NCBI GenBank assembly: GCA_964539825.1
Contig: CAZIKF010000040.1
Span: 1-44,990 of the forward strand
Direction: 5' to 3'
Length of the DNA stretch: 44,990 bases
From: CAZIKF01 sp964539825
GTDB lineage: Bacteria; Muiribacteriota; UBA6191
Shown here: in pieces, positions 8,180-16,479 of the stretch
How positions within the stretch are numbered: position 1 is the stretch's first letter
How the letters are laid out: each line of letters starts with the position of its first letter
Notes under the pieces: model-generated
Databases searched by the model: none
The model's input: only the letters and a program-made list of their open reading frames with translations
What the model was told of the DNA's origin: nothing
Made by a program: the position numbers and the translations under genes

Positions 8180-9109
8180 ATGGAAAAGTCACATCCCTTT
8201 AAAGCAACACTTTGGATTCTTTTCGTCATTGTCATGACCTTTTTGGGAATGGAATTGGCAACCAGGAGTCACCACTATCTAAAATTTGGAATTCTCCAAC
8301 CGCTCCATGAACAGGCTGTTTTTTATGATGCCAGGGTTCTTGAATATTCTAAAAAGACTGGAAAACCTGCTCCACCCACAGTTGAGTCTTACTCCGATGA
8401 AATGATCATTTTCAGTGGAGGGTCCGTCGCCTATGGATTTGGAAGCCCCAGAGAATCCAGTCCCTCTAAAAAAATTGCCTTCCACATGGGCTCGAAAGTT
8501 TTTGATATGTCCTTTCCCGGTAAGAGCTTGAAACAGGAGTTGGAAGATCTTGGTAAGTTGAAACTATTCAACAAGAGGGTGGTCTTACTGAGCGGCTTCA
8601 ACGATATCTACGGAATTCAAACTCTCAACGACCTTCAAAATGCGCGCAAAAAAATTTTCTCAGCAGTTTCCTTTCTTCAGTATTCCCTGTTTTTTCAAAA
8701 GTCCTTTCAGCGACTGTTCCTGTGGCATGCCAGAAGAGAGTGGAACTTTGCACAAATCTGCGAGGGAATCCGCGCTCAGCTTAAGCAACTGGAAAGGACT
8801 CAAAAGAAGCTTAAGTTTAATTTTTTTCTCCAGCCCATTATAAGCCCAGAAAAAATACTTGCAGGTAGCGAGTCCCGGATCCTGCGAAGATATGCCGCAT
8901 CCTTTAAGGAAGGTCTCTTTGAGCGCAGAAAACAGCTTGAATTTTTGCTGAAGGAATTCAGATGGATTGAGATTGTTGACCTGCAACAAGCGTTCGAGGG
9001 AAGTTCTCAGGAATTGTTTATCGATATCTGCCATCTGAACCAGAAGGGTAACTCTCTACTAGCTTCAGAAATCGCGCAGAAAATTAAACCGATTAGAAAG
9101 ACAAATTGA
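8180..9109 (+). CDS. Membrane-anchored SGNH/GDSL-family hydrolase
   Basis: 309 residues. Residues 9-26 form a hydrophobic signal-anchor, so the enzyme domain should face the periplasm. SGNH blocks are visible: block I GGSVAYG with nucleophile Ser82, a GFND block III with Asn141, and a block V DICH with Asp282 and His285. In this superfamily Ser, Gly, Asn and His form the active site of esterases and acetyl-transfer or polysaccharide-deacetylating enzymes. The substrate cannot be told from sequence. It lies 77 bp downstream of the FN3 lipoprotein gene and may share its transcript. The ribosome binding site is weak: a GAGGTGAG lies too far upstream to decide the start. It converges on the 9121-9663 gene with 11 bp between stop codons. 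Confidence 0.8.
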   Translation: MEKSHPFKATLWILFVIVMTFLGMELATRSHHYLKFGILQPLHEQAVFYDARVLEYSKKTGKPAPPTVESYSDEMIIFSGGSVAYGFGSPRESSPSKKIAFHMGSKVFDMSFPGKSLKQELEDLGKLKLFNKRVVLLSGFNDIYGIQTLNDLQNARKKIFSAVSFLQYSLFFQKSFQRLFLWHARREWNFAQICEGIRAQLKQLERTQKKLKFNFFLQPIISPEKILAGSESRILRRYAASFKEGLFERRKQLEFLLKEFRWIEIVDLQQAFEGSSQELFIDICHLNQKGNSLLASEIAQKIKPIRKTN

Positions 9110-9112
9110 ACT

Positions 9113-9129
9113 GAAGAGAGCTACTCTTC
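9113..9129. terminator. Hairpin at convergent gene junction (weak)
   Basis: GAAGAG-AGCTA-CTCTTC is a perfect 6-bp stem exactly between the convergent stop codons at 9109 and 9121. It contains the stop of the minus-strand gene. It lacks a T-run on either strand, so it is at best a weak or bidirectional transcript-end structure. Confidence 0.3.
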
Positions 9130-9663
9130 GGGCTGCTCGGGTGGGGTTGTCCCCTCTTCAACTATATTTTCAAGGGCATCGGTACTAACTTCAACCCCCT
9201 CAAGATAACGCTGCATACGCAGCAAAGTCTTTTCCTTGAGGATTTTATTTGAATCAGACAATCGCCGCAGCAGATAAGCATTTTGAAGGTAGAGCTGAGA
9301 TTTGATACGAATCCCTTCTAAAAGGCGGACGACAATCCAGGCCCCTTCCTTTTTCTTCCATTCTTTTTCCATGCGAATCAAACGCTGCTGTAGATCACTT
9401 TTCAAAAGCTTTTCTTCCGAATTTTCGGAAAGAATACCGCGAACGTCCGCTACCAACTTAAGCAGCCCCCTAGCCTCTTCATCAGTGAATTCTACGGTGA
9501 GCTTTTGGGCATCTTTTTCCACGTCTTGAATGGATTTTGACAGGAAGTTATCAGAGGATTCAATACCGCCGAAAAAATTGAGGGAATCATTTGAAATTCC
9601 GATAGCTGCAAACAAACCAAGAAGTGCAAATCCTATGGCGAGTAATCTCTTTTTTCTATCCAT
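9121..9663 (-). CDS. Small membrane-anchored helical protein
   Basis: 180 residues from the ATG at 9663. I chose it over an upstream ATG because GGAG precedes it and a signal-anchor follows (MDRKKRLLAIGFALLGLFA). The remainder is charged and helical, probably coiled coil (residues ~45-160), with an acidic Pro/Glu tail. The start overlaps the stop of the M16-like gene by 8 bp, which suggests translational coupling. No family was recognised. Context suggests an accessory partner of the peptidase pair, by inference only. Confidence 0.75.
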   Translation of the reverse strand: MDRKKRLLAIGFALLGLFAAIGISNDSLNFFGGIESSDNFLSKSIQDVEKDAQKLTVEFTDEEARGLLKLVADVRGILSENSEEKLLKSDLQQRLIRMEKEWKKKEGAWIVVRLLEGIRIKSQLYLQNAYLLRRLSDSNKILKEKTLLRMQRYLEGVEVSTDALENIVEEGTTPPEQPEE

Positions 9664-10966
9664 TTTTTTCTCCACTCTTTGCTTGATTTGTACCAGGCAA
9701 CTGTACAAACCCTTCTATGGGCTCCCGCCCTACTACAACCGTAACCAATTTTTCCGGATGAAGATATTCTTCAGCAACACGATGAACTTCTTCACAACTA
9801 ATCTTCTTTATGATTTCTTGTTCTTTCATCAGAAAGTCTGCCTCTAGCCCATAAGAAATTTTTTCATATAGAATTTGAACCATTGCGGCATTGGTTTCGA
9901 ACTGAAAAACAAATCCTTCCGTTAATTGTAATCTTGTATCTTCAACTTCCTCAATCTCAGGCCCATCTTCAAGAAACTCAGTCAATGTAAGGCGAATCTC
10001 GCTAAGAGCTTGCCGCACACTCTCCGGATTGGTACCTATATAGATCTGAAACAACCCGGGGAGCCTCGACGCCGACGAGGTAATATCCCCGAAGACGCTG
10101 TAGCACAGCCCTAACTCCTCTCTTAGTCTACCGGCCAGACGACAGGTAAATCCCATACTCTGGCCCAGTATCTGATCCATGACCTTGAGCCTGGAATATT
10201 CCTGGGACCACTTGGATATACCCCCGTGGCCTAGTACAACTGAAGACTTATTCCTGTCTCTTATTACGTAATAACCACAGTTTTGTTGCGTTTGCGCAAA
10301 GTGGGGAGGCTTCGTTTCATAAGGACAGCCTGCCTCAAAGTTTTCCAGGGCTCGGTCTAGTGAACCCAAAAATTGAACTTCGTCAACATGACCAGCCACA
10401 AAAACTTTGAGGTTTTTTCCAGAAACAAAGCGCTTCCGAAAGGCTAGAAAGTCCTCATAAGTGATGGATCTTAAACTATGTTCACTGCCTATGGAAAACA
10501 GAGCGCCAATAGAACCCGCGTAAATACGCTGCCTGAGGAGGGCAAAAGCCAAATGATCCGATTCATCAAGATAGGCTCTTAACTCGGAGCGCATGTGCTT
10601 CAGGGTTTGCTCAAAACGAGCGCGAGTAGGTTCCGCTTCACAAAGAATTTCCTTCAGAAACTGAACCAGGTGATCCTGCAGATGGGTAGAGCAATGAAAC
10701 TGAAGACCATTACTCAGACTCTGAACTTCAATACCCACAGATTCCAAGTCTTCAGCGATCTGTAGAAAACTTTTCTCCCTGGTCCCCTCCAAAAGCATAC
10801 GAACACAGAGATAGGAAATTCCGTTGTTCTCTGTACTTTCCCTGAAAGATCCAACCGGGAATTGTATCCGCAGGCAGAAGGTATCCGTCCACGCCCTGCG
10901 CAACAGAAACACCTCTCCTCCACACTTCAGCACCACTCTGCGTTCTCTGATAATGGCGTGGTTCAT
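9656..10966 (-). CDS. M16-family peptidase subunit lacking the zinc motif
   Basis: 436 residues with the two-lobed M16 fold. The region where HxxEH should lie reads ISYLCVRMLLEGT, so the zinc ligands are missing. The C-terminal lobe keeps the substrate-binding Arg/Tyr pair typical of M16B partners (LREELGLCYSV). This is the hallmark of the non-catalytic subunit of a heterodimer, like mitochondrial MPP-alpha or bacterial two-gene M16B peptidases. Its ATG overlaps the stop of the catalytic subunit gene by 4 bp (ATGA), and its own stop overlaps the next gene, so three genes are tightly coupled. No signal peptide is visible, unlike the neighbouring hydrolases. The probable role is substrate binding and closing of the peptidase chamber. 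Confidence 0.85.
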   Translation of the reverse strand: MNHAIIRERRVVLKCGGEVFLLRRAWTDTFCLRIQFPVGSFRESTENNGISYLCVRMLLEGTREKSFLQIAEDLESVGIEVQSLSNGLQFHCSTHLQDHLVQFLKEILCEAEPTRARFEQTLKHMRSELRAYLDESDHLAFALLRQRIYAGSIGALFSIGSEHSLRSITYEDFLAFRKRFVSGKNLKVFVAGHVDEVQFLGSLDRALENFEAGCPYETKPPHFAQTQQNCGYYVIRDRNKSSVVLGHGGISKWSQEYSRLKVMDQILGQSMGFTCRLAGRLREELGLCYSVFGDITSSASRLPGLFQIYIGTNPESVRQALSEIRLTLTEFLEDGPEIEEVEDTRLQLTEGFVFQFETNAAMVQILYEKISYGLEADFLMKEQEIIKKISCEEVHRVAEEYLHPEKLVTVVVGREPIEGFVQLPGTNQAKSGEKNG

Positions 10967-12264
10967 GAAAAGAGCTCCCCAAGTTTCAGATTTCGAAACT
11001 TAAGCCCTTCCCCCCGTGGGCATGAAATACCCAGGGTCGCATTTTCAGGAAGAAAAAATCTGCCCACGTAATCATTCATAGTGGCAAGATCTACTCTCTC
11101 CAGTGCCTCCGGAAAATGAAAATAACCCTGGGGCTGGTCTACGGAAATCCATTGGGTTAGGGAAAATCCAAGATTTTCCAGCCGCTCTTGATCGTAAGAG
11201 TGACTTACTAAAGCACGGATTCTTCCCTGGTCGAGTTCTTTTTTGCTGATTGGTTCCCTGTGTAGTCTGGAAACCTCATTAACAAACGCCTTCAGACACT
11301 TCAGAGGATCTTGATCACCACACAGGTCCGCTTCCAGAATTTGCCGCCCCCCCAGGGCGTGGGAATCAGAATAGATACTAACATTCTGAACCAGGTTCAT
11401 TTCTTCGCGTAAAGTCTTCACAAAACGGGAGGTTCGCCCCCCGGAGACCAATTCTTCAAAAATAGCTGAAGGGGCCTCCCAGCAATCGCCAGAACGGTGG
11501 GAGGGAAGACTCATTGAAATCCGAACCAGATCCACATCCTGTTCGACTACGTGTACTTCGTTATCTCCAATTCCTGGTGCCTCAGCGGCAGGCGTCAAAG
11601 AACTCAAGGGGGCTTCGGATGCACTAACTCCTTCAAACATTTTTTGAATGGCTCTTGTCGCCAGAGAAGCGTTCAAATCTCCTAATAGAAGAAGAGAAGC
11701 ATTATCTACCCTGTAATTGGAGCGGTAAAACTCCTCCATCATTTTCAAGTCTTGCGCAAGCAGAACATCCCTGGTCCCAATGATGGGATGATGGTAAGGA
11801 TGGGCTTTGGAGAATGCCTTTGAATAGTGAAAGTCATAGAGAGCTTCTTGAGGATCATCTTCATACATCGACAACTCTTCGAGCACGACTCTTTTTTCTG
11901 ACTCATATTCGGCTTCTTCAAGTTGAAGAGAACACATTCGGTCTATCTCAATTTCCAGAGCCGACTTCCAATGCCTTGCCGGCAGAACATGGTAGTAAAC
12001 GGTAAAATCTCTGCTCGTAAAGGCATTATTCTCTCCACCTGAGCGATGAGAAAATAAATCAATCGAGCCCAGGGGGAATTGCTCCGATCCTTTGAACATC
12101 ATATGTTCAAGAAAATGAGCCATGCCATACTGAGCAGGAGTCTCATGGGATGATCCCACAGAATAGAGCACCATTAAGACAACAATGGGTAATTCGCGCC
12201 TCTCGAGAACATGGAGCTTCAACCCATTGGAGAGGGCGCATGAATGGTAGCCGCTGTCCTGCAT
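10963..12264 (-). CDS. M16-family zinc peptidase, catalytic subunit
   Basis: 433 residues. The inverted zinc motif is HFLEH (His50, catalytic Glu53, His54) with the third ligand Glu about 76 residues later (ESEKRVVLEE, Glu130 or Glu129). The Arg/Tyr pair of the C-terminal lobe appears lost (LREEMNLVQNVSIYS), complementing the partner gene that has the pair but no zinc motif. M16B peptidases degrade or process unfolded peptides inside a clam-like chamber. The usual bacterial roles are peptide turnover and precursor processing. No signal peptide is evident. It starts 44 bp after the alpha/beta hydrolase stop on the same strand. A GGGAGG lies about 20 nt upstream, so the start is not fully decided. 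Confidence 0.9.
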   Translation of the reverse strand: MQDSGYHSCALSNGLKLHVLERRELPIVVLMVLYSVGSSHETPAQYGMAHFLEHMMFKGSEQFPLGSIDLFSHRSGGENNAFTSRDFTVYYHVLPARHWKSALEIEIDRMCSLQLEEAEYESEKRVVLEELSMYEDDPQEALYDFHYSKAFSKAHPYHHPIIGTRDVLLAQDLKMMEEFYRSNYRVDNASLLLLGDLNASLATRAIQKMFEGVSASEAPLSSLTPAAEAPGIGDNEVHVVEQDVDLVRISMSLPSHRSGDCWEAPSAIFEELVSGGRTSRFVKTLREEMNLVQNVSIYSDSHALGGRQILEADLCGDQDPLKCLKAFVNEVSRLHREPISKKELDQGRIRALVSHSYDQERLENLGFSLTQWISVDQPQGYFHFPEALERVDLATMNDYVGRFFLPENATLGISCPRGEGLKFRNLKLGELFS

Positions 12265-12308
12265 ACTTGCAAAGGCGATCGCTAACCTCCCTCTAAGTAA
12301 ACAAGAGC

Positions 12309-13664
12309 CTATTGAAGATCTGAGTACAGTTCAGAATATTGATGAACCCTTAGTAAGTCTGTATCAGATCGACTAAATCCTAATCTGATGAATTTTTGAA
12401 ACCATGGGGAACCCCGAAAACCATAATGGCCTCCGTTTTTCAATACAACAACATCCTGTGTAATTCTTTCCCACAGCGCTGGATTGCCCAGAGTACCATA
12501 CCTGGAACCCATTGCCAGTCTTAATGGGTTTTGATCAAAACCTGACCATAAGGAGGAGTCATTCAGAAAGTCATCGGTTGTGGTCAAAATTCTAAAGGAG
12601 GAAAATCCTGCCTGGTAGGCTTTCCCAATCCAAAAATACAAATGACCCTTTTCCCCTTTGATAACTTCCTTTGCCTCCGGATTGTATTCATTAAAATAAG
12701 TTTCGAAGGTGAATTTTTTTCTCCACTTTCGGTATTTGGGATTCAACCAGTTGAAAAATCCCCGTGGAATGGAGTCAATGCCTTTTGCCTTGTCATACGC
12801 TTTGACTGAATCCACCAGGTGTTCATAAAAGCCTTCAAACACCGCGATTCCCATCGCGTCTTTGAGGTGCCCCTGCTCCATTTCCTTATCCGGATCTAAT
12901 TTGCATAAAGTTTTATACTTCCAATAGGTCCGCAGCGTATACATATCCTGGTAGGGTTCGCGAGTCTCATCGATTAAGGAATCAAGTCGGTCCAGGGCTC
13001 TTCCCATGTGAAATGGAGGAGACATGATCGTGGCATCAGTGTTGAGGATAGAATCTTCTCGTTGTGCATCTATTGCGGCGATCACAGCACAGAAAAACCC
13101 CCCCGAACTTACCCCGGCAATTCGTACAGGTCCCGACAAACCACCTTGTTCTTTAATTTTCTGGTGGGTCTTCTGAAGAACATCGTACAAAACGGCAGAC
13201 TCGAACTCAATGGATCCCAACTTACCTTCTGGAATCTGCTTTACAAACTGGGTACCCCAGGGATTTGGGAAGATTATGGTGTGGTATCCCAGGCTTGTGA
13301 ACTCTGCCAACCATCGTCTCGGTTGGGATTCATCGAGGTTTACAAAGGAACCGGGGACATAAAACACGAGCGGTGCTCTTTTGAGCTCCCCTGAGGGATG
13401 CCGCTGCAGACCCGTCAATACAGGAAGAATCCCCTTTTTCATCAGAGATGTTGGGATCTCCCACTCTTGTACCTTCACAGGGGACTTTTTCTTGAAAACA
13501 TCCGGATAGCGACAGGTAGCGGTCAGGGAGGACATAAACTGATCTCTATGGTGGGAACGGTAGAGCTTGGCCATTTCCCGAAGCTGAGAATCCCAGTCCG
13601 CATAAAGAGTCGTGACCAGGGATAGGCAGACCAACAATAGAGATTTGATAGGGTTAACTCGCAT
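12309..13664 (-). CDS. Exported alpha/beta-hydrolase-like protein (paralogue 1)
   Basis: 451 residues from the ATG at 13664. The N-terminus is a signal peptide (MRVNPIKSLLLVCLSLVTTLYA, then DWDSQL). The core has an oxyanion-type strand FYVPGSFVNLDESQ, the nucleophile elbow GVSSGG (G-x-S-x-G) and a C-terminal GGHYGF that supplies a plausible catalytic His; LTTTDDF may supply the acid. It is clearly paralogous to the gene at 13921-15303 over its whole length. The substrate is unknown; esterase or lipase activity is a family-level guess. A near-perfect promoter 12 nt upstream predicts a transcript with almost no leader, which agrees with the lack of a ribosome binding site. It probably heads the operon with the M16 genes. 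Confidence 0.8.
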   Translation of the reverse strand: MRVNPIKSLLLVCLSLVTTLYADWDSQLREMAKLYRSHHRDQFMSSLTATCRYPDVFKKKSPVKVQEWEIPTSLMKKGILPVLTGLQRHPSGELKRAPLVFYVPGSFVNLDESQPRRWLAEFTSLGYHTIIFPNPWGTQFVKQIPEGKLGSIEFESAVLYDVLQKTHQKIKEQGGLSGPVRIAGVSSGGFFCAVIAAIDAQREDSILNTDATIMSPPFHMGRALDRLDSLIDETREPYQDMYTLRTYWKYKTLCKLDPDKEMEQGHLKDAMGIAVFEGFYEHLVDSVKAYDKAKGIDSIPRGFFNWLNPKYRKWRKKFTFETYFNEYNPEAKEVIKGEKGHLYFWIGKAYQAGFSSFRILTTTDDFLNDSSLWSGFDQNPLRLAMGSRYGTLGNPALWERITQDVVVLKNGGHYGFRGSPWFQKFIRLGFSRSDTDLLRVHQYSELYSDLQ

Positions 13665-13675
13665 GGAAGTTAGCA

Positions 13676-13703
13676 ATTATAAATATCTTTTGAAAAGTGT
13701 AAA
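13676..13703 (-). promoter_or_regulatory. Promoter of alpha/beta hydrolase 1, near-leaderless
   Basis: On the minus strand TTTACA (13703-13698) is followed after 16 nt by a perfect TATAAT (13681-13676). The expected start is near 13669, only about 5 nt before the ATG at 13664, so the mRNA would be nearly leaderless. Confidence 0.6.
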
Positions 13704-13739
13704 GCAGGATTTCCTAATTGCAGTTTTCCAGAGCAGTTC

Positions 13740-13924
13740 CTAGGAGCCTGTCGGCGAATTGCCTTTTACTGCGACAGGCTGCAAAAAGCAGGCTCGGCGT
13801 TGTCACCAAAAAAATCGTTCTCAATGTGCTTCAAGCACACCTTCGGCGATTTTATTGCCTCCGACTTGATCCTGAATTTTTCGCTCGGTCTCGCTACAAA
13901 CTCAATTCTCCGACAGACTCCTAG
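13740..13924. repeat. 185-bp inverted-repeat element, family 1 copy 1
   Basis: The element is bounded by 22-bp terminal inverted repeats, starting CTAGGAGCCTGTCGG at 13740-13761 and its complement at 13903-13924 (20 of 22 match). A second copy of identical length lies at 26268-26452. Internal dyads: GTGCTT-C-AAGCAC near 13826-13838 and GGCGAT...ATTGCC near 13845-13859. The right end reaches into the alpha/beta hydrolase 2 gene and supplies its TAG stop. No transposase is encoded, so it is MITE- or REP-like. Confidence 0.9.
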
Positions 13925-15303
13925 CGCAAGGGACGAAACAAAGAATCTCTTTCGAACGGGAGCATTTCGAGCTCAAGATATAGATTTTTGAATGTCTCTT
14001 TTCTAGAAACCTCAGGTCGATTGTTCCCAAACGCTATGCGGATGAAGTTCTCAAACCAGGGATTTGATCTGAAGCCGTAATGTCCGCCATGATTTAAGAC
14101 AATCAGATCTTTTTGAATTCGTGACCACATCTTCTCGTCATTCATGAGTCCATAGACTCCCAGGGCATCATCCATCAATGGATTTGACTTCATGTCTCCC
14201 CATACACCCGGATCATTGAAGAAATCATCCGTAGTTGTAAGCACCCTGATGGAAGGGAATCCAGCCTTGTATGCCCGGCCTAACCAATAATAAAGATGGC
14301 CATGTTCACCCCGTATGATCTTTTCACCTTCCGGATTAAACTCATCATAATAAACTGAGAAAGCAAACCGATCACGCCATTGCCCCAATGCTTTACCCTT
14401 CTTGGGAACCTTATTTAAACTTCTGGTTTTGTCATATCTTTTGACTGAATTAACCAATTCTTCGTAAAAGCCCGCGAAAGTCACGATTCCCCTGCTGTCC
14501 CTTAAAACTTTTTCACTCGGGTTGGAGGGATCTTTCATCCGACAAATTTTGCGCAATTTCACATACATACGCAAAAGCCACATCTCCTGATAAGGCTCAC
14601 GCTGCTCTTCTACATATTCATCGAGGCGATCCATTCCGCGGCCAAGATGGAATCCAGGGGCTAAAATAGTCGCGTCTGTAGTGATTATAGGATTCTTATG
14701 CTCCGCATCTAGAGCCGCTACAGCCGCAGTGAAAAAACCACCTGAGCTGACCCCTATAATTCTTACACTGCCATCAAGAGCACCCATCTGTCGAAGCAAG
14801 CCAAAGGCTCTGCGAATCATGCCGTATACAGTCTTAGCTTCCTCTGTTACCGTACCAAACTTAGAGATAGGAACCTGTTTTATAAAGTCAGTACCAAAGG
14901 GATTGGGAAATACAACGGTGTGATACCCGAGCCTTGTTAGAGAATTCAGCCATCGATTGGATTGCTTATCATTAAGATTAACAAAGGACCCGGGGATATA
15001 AATCGCAAGGGGGGCCCTGAGAACCTTTCCTTCAGCATCTCTCTGAAGACCCACATCAACCTTGAGTTTCCCTTTCTCCATCTCCGGGGAAAAGACCTCC
15101 CATTTCTCTATATTCACGACCATTTTCTTATAGGGGACCCTCTTTAGATTACAGGTAGCTGCCAATGAAGATAGAAACCCATCCTTATAGGGAGTAGAAT
15201 AGGTGCTGGCGTATTCCCTGGCCCTCTCATTCCAGCCGGCAAAGCCAAGGCAGACCGTAGCGAAAAACATCACTAAGGCTAAAATTTTATGTCCCGGTTT
15301 CAT
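13921..15303 (-). CDS. Exported alpha/beta-hydrolase-like protein (paralogue 2)
   Basis: 460 residues. Signal peptide MKPGHKILALVMFFATVCLGFAG. The motifs are those of paralogue 1: IYIPGSFVNLND, nucleophile elbow GVSSGG with Ser186, LTTTDDFFND and C-terminal NHGGHYGF. The start is supported by AAGGAAGG just upstream of the ATG. The stop codon TAG is formed by the outer bases of the family 1 repeat, and the last residues (FRPLR) extend beyond the end of paralogue 1, so the native 3' end may have been altered by the insertion. Its 5' end overlaps the start of the divergent serine hydrolase gene by 15 bp if both annotated starts are right. Tandem duplication with paralogue 1 is evident. Substrate unknown. 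Confidence 0.8.
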   Translation of the reverse strand: MKPGHKILALVMFFATVCLGFAGWNERAREYASTYSTPYKDGFLSSLAATCNLKRVPYKKMVVNIEKWEVFSPEMEKGKLKVDVGLQRDAEGKVLRAPLAIYIPGSFVNLNDKQSNRWLNSLTRLGYHTVVFPNPFGTDFIKQVPISKFGTVTEEAKTVYGMIRRAFGLLRQMGALDGSVRIIGVSSGGFFTAAVAALDAEHKNPIITTDATILAPGFHLGRGMDRLDEYVEEQREPYQEMWLLRMYVKLRKICRMKDPSNPSEKVLRDSRGIVTFAGFYEELVNSVKRYDKTRSLNKVPKKGKALGQWRDRFAFSVYYDEFNPEGEKIIRGEHGHLYYWLGRAYKAGFPSIRVLTTTDDFFNDPGVWGDMKSNPLMDDALGVYGLMNDEKMWSRIQKDLIVLNHGGHYGFRSNPWFENFIRIAFGNNRPEVSRKETFKNLYLELEMLPFERDSLFRPLR

Positions 15304-16479
15304 AGACCTTCCTTCTCGATTGCACTGAAAAACCCACCGTTCTATCCCTACGGCTTTTCTTCCCTATCTACGTTGATATTCCTCTTTTGTTTCAGTCTTA
15401 GTCTAGCGCTTCCACCATATGCCTTCTCATCCGTTTGGCCAGGAAAAGAGTGGCCCAAAATGAGTCTGAAAGAAGCCGGGTTTCAACCTCGAAAATTCGG
15501 AAAATTCCTCAACTATGTCTTTTTTTCCGAGCAGGACTTTGATACCAATACCCTGGTACTGATCAAAGATGGATACCTGGTATACGAAAGATACACCCAT
15601 GGCTTTAAAGCGCAACAGCCCCATCGAGCCTGGTCCGTAACCAAGAGTATCACCAACGCACTGGTGGGAATCGCTTCAAAAAAGGGCTTACTAACCAAAG
15701 AGGATTCCATCGGGAAATTTCACCCCGCTTTCCAAACACCTAAACGAAAGAGTTTGAGTATCAATCATCTCTTAAGAATGAGCTCAGGTCTTCGTTGGAA
15801 AGAAGGCTACGAATACGATCCCTTGGAAAGCGATGTCATAGCCATGCTCTACACCACTCATTTTCATGATATGGCATCTCTGCTAAGCTCCAAATCCTTC
15901 GCACATCCGCCAGGCTACAAATTCCGGTACTCCAGCGGGGAAACCAATCTCCTGGTTAAGGTATTGAGGGAGTCTTTGCCCGCGCAAACTTATGACGACT
16001 TTCCCTGGAAAGAGCTCTTTGATCCTTTACAAATCACCACCGCAACCTGGGAACGCGACGCGGCGGGTACTTTTATTGGTTCATCCTATCTTTACATTTC
16101 GCCAAGAGACCTGGCTCGCTTTGGGTTGTTCTTTCTTCGCGATGGTGTGTGGAAAGGTAATAGAATCCTGCCCGAGAAGTGGGTAGAGTACTCGACCACA
16201 CCCGCACCCGCTTTCGCCAGAACCATTCTATCGGGAAAGGCTAACTGTAAATCTTATGGGGCACAATGGTGGCTCAATACCCCCACGAAGGAAAAAAAAT
16301 GTGACCGCCCATACCCGGATGCTCCGTCCTCAATCTACATGGCATCAGGGCATCACGGCCAGAGTCTAATCATCATGCCTGAACAAAAGATTGTTCTGGT
16401 GAGAAACGCGTCAGATAAGAAGTCTCGAATCGATCGAAACCTATATCTCAAATTACTCCTGGAGAGCCTGAAGCCATGA
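15289..16479 (+). CDS. Serine hydrolase, beta-lactamase/DD-peptidase-like family
   Basis: 396 residues. Penicillin-binding/class C-like motifs are seen: SVTK (Ser116, Lys119; the SxxK nucleophile), YSSGETN (the YxN-equivalent, with Ser in place of Asn at the third position) and GHHGQ (the HxG form of the KTG motif). This is the family of 6-aminohexanoate-dimer hydrolases, esterases and D-aminopeptidases rather than a proven beta-lactamase. A hydrophobic stretch at residues 27-46 acts as signal peptide or anchor. The start is uncertain: the ATG at 15289 lies inside the divergent gene, and a TTG at 15373 would give a shorter normal signal peptide, but neither has a good ribosome binding site. 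The stop overlaps the next ATG (ATGA). Confidence 0.8.
   Translation: MSRFHRPSFSIALKNPPFYPYGFSSLSTLIFLFCFSLSLALPPYAFSSVWPGKEWPKMSLKEAGFQPRKFGKFLNYVFFSEQDFDTNTLVLIKDGYLVYERYTHGFKAQQPHRAWSVTKSITNALVGIASKKGLLTKEDSIGKFHPAFQTPKRKSLSINHLLRMSSGLRWKEGYEYDPLESDVIAMLYTTHFHDMASLLSSKSFAHPPGYKFRYSSGETNLLVKVLRESLPAQTYDDFPWKELFDPLQITTATWERDAAGTFIGSSYLYISPRDLARFGLFFLRDGVWKGNRILPEKWVEYSTTPAPAFARTILSGKANCKSYGAQWWLNTPTKEKKCDRPYPDAPSSIYMASGHHGQSLIIMPEQKIVLVRNASDKKSRIDRNLYLKLLLESLKP

Noticed and set aside
10714..11071. Extra frames overlapping the M16 genes
   Set aside because: They lie in other phases of well-conserved coding sequence and have no start signals or family features.
13718..13924. Similar small plus-strand frames inside both family 1 repeats (also 26117-26452)
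   Set aside because: They arise from shared nucleotide sequence. The frame is kept between copies only by two compensating single-base indels, there is no ribosome binding site, and the stop is in the terminal repeat.
15289..16479. Beta-lactamase resistance gene
   Set aside because: SxxK and HxG motifs also occur in esterases and peptidases of the family, the YxN position is Ser, and no resistance context is present.
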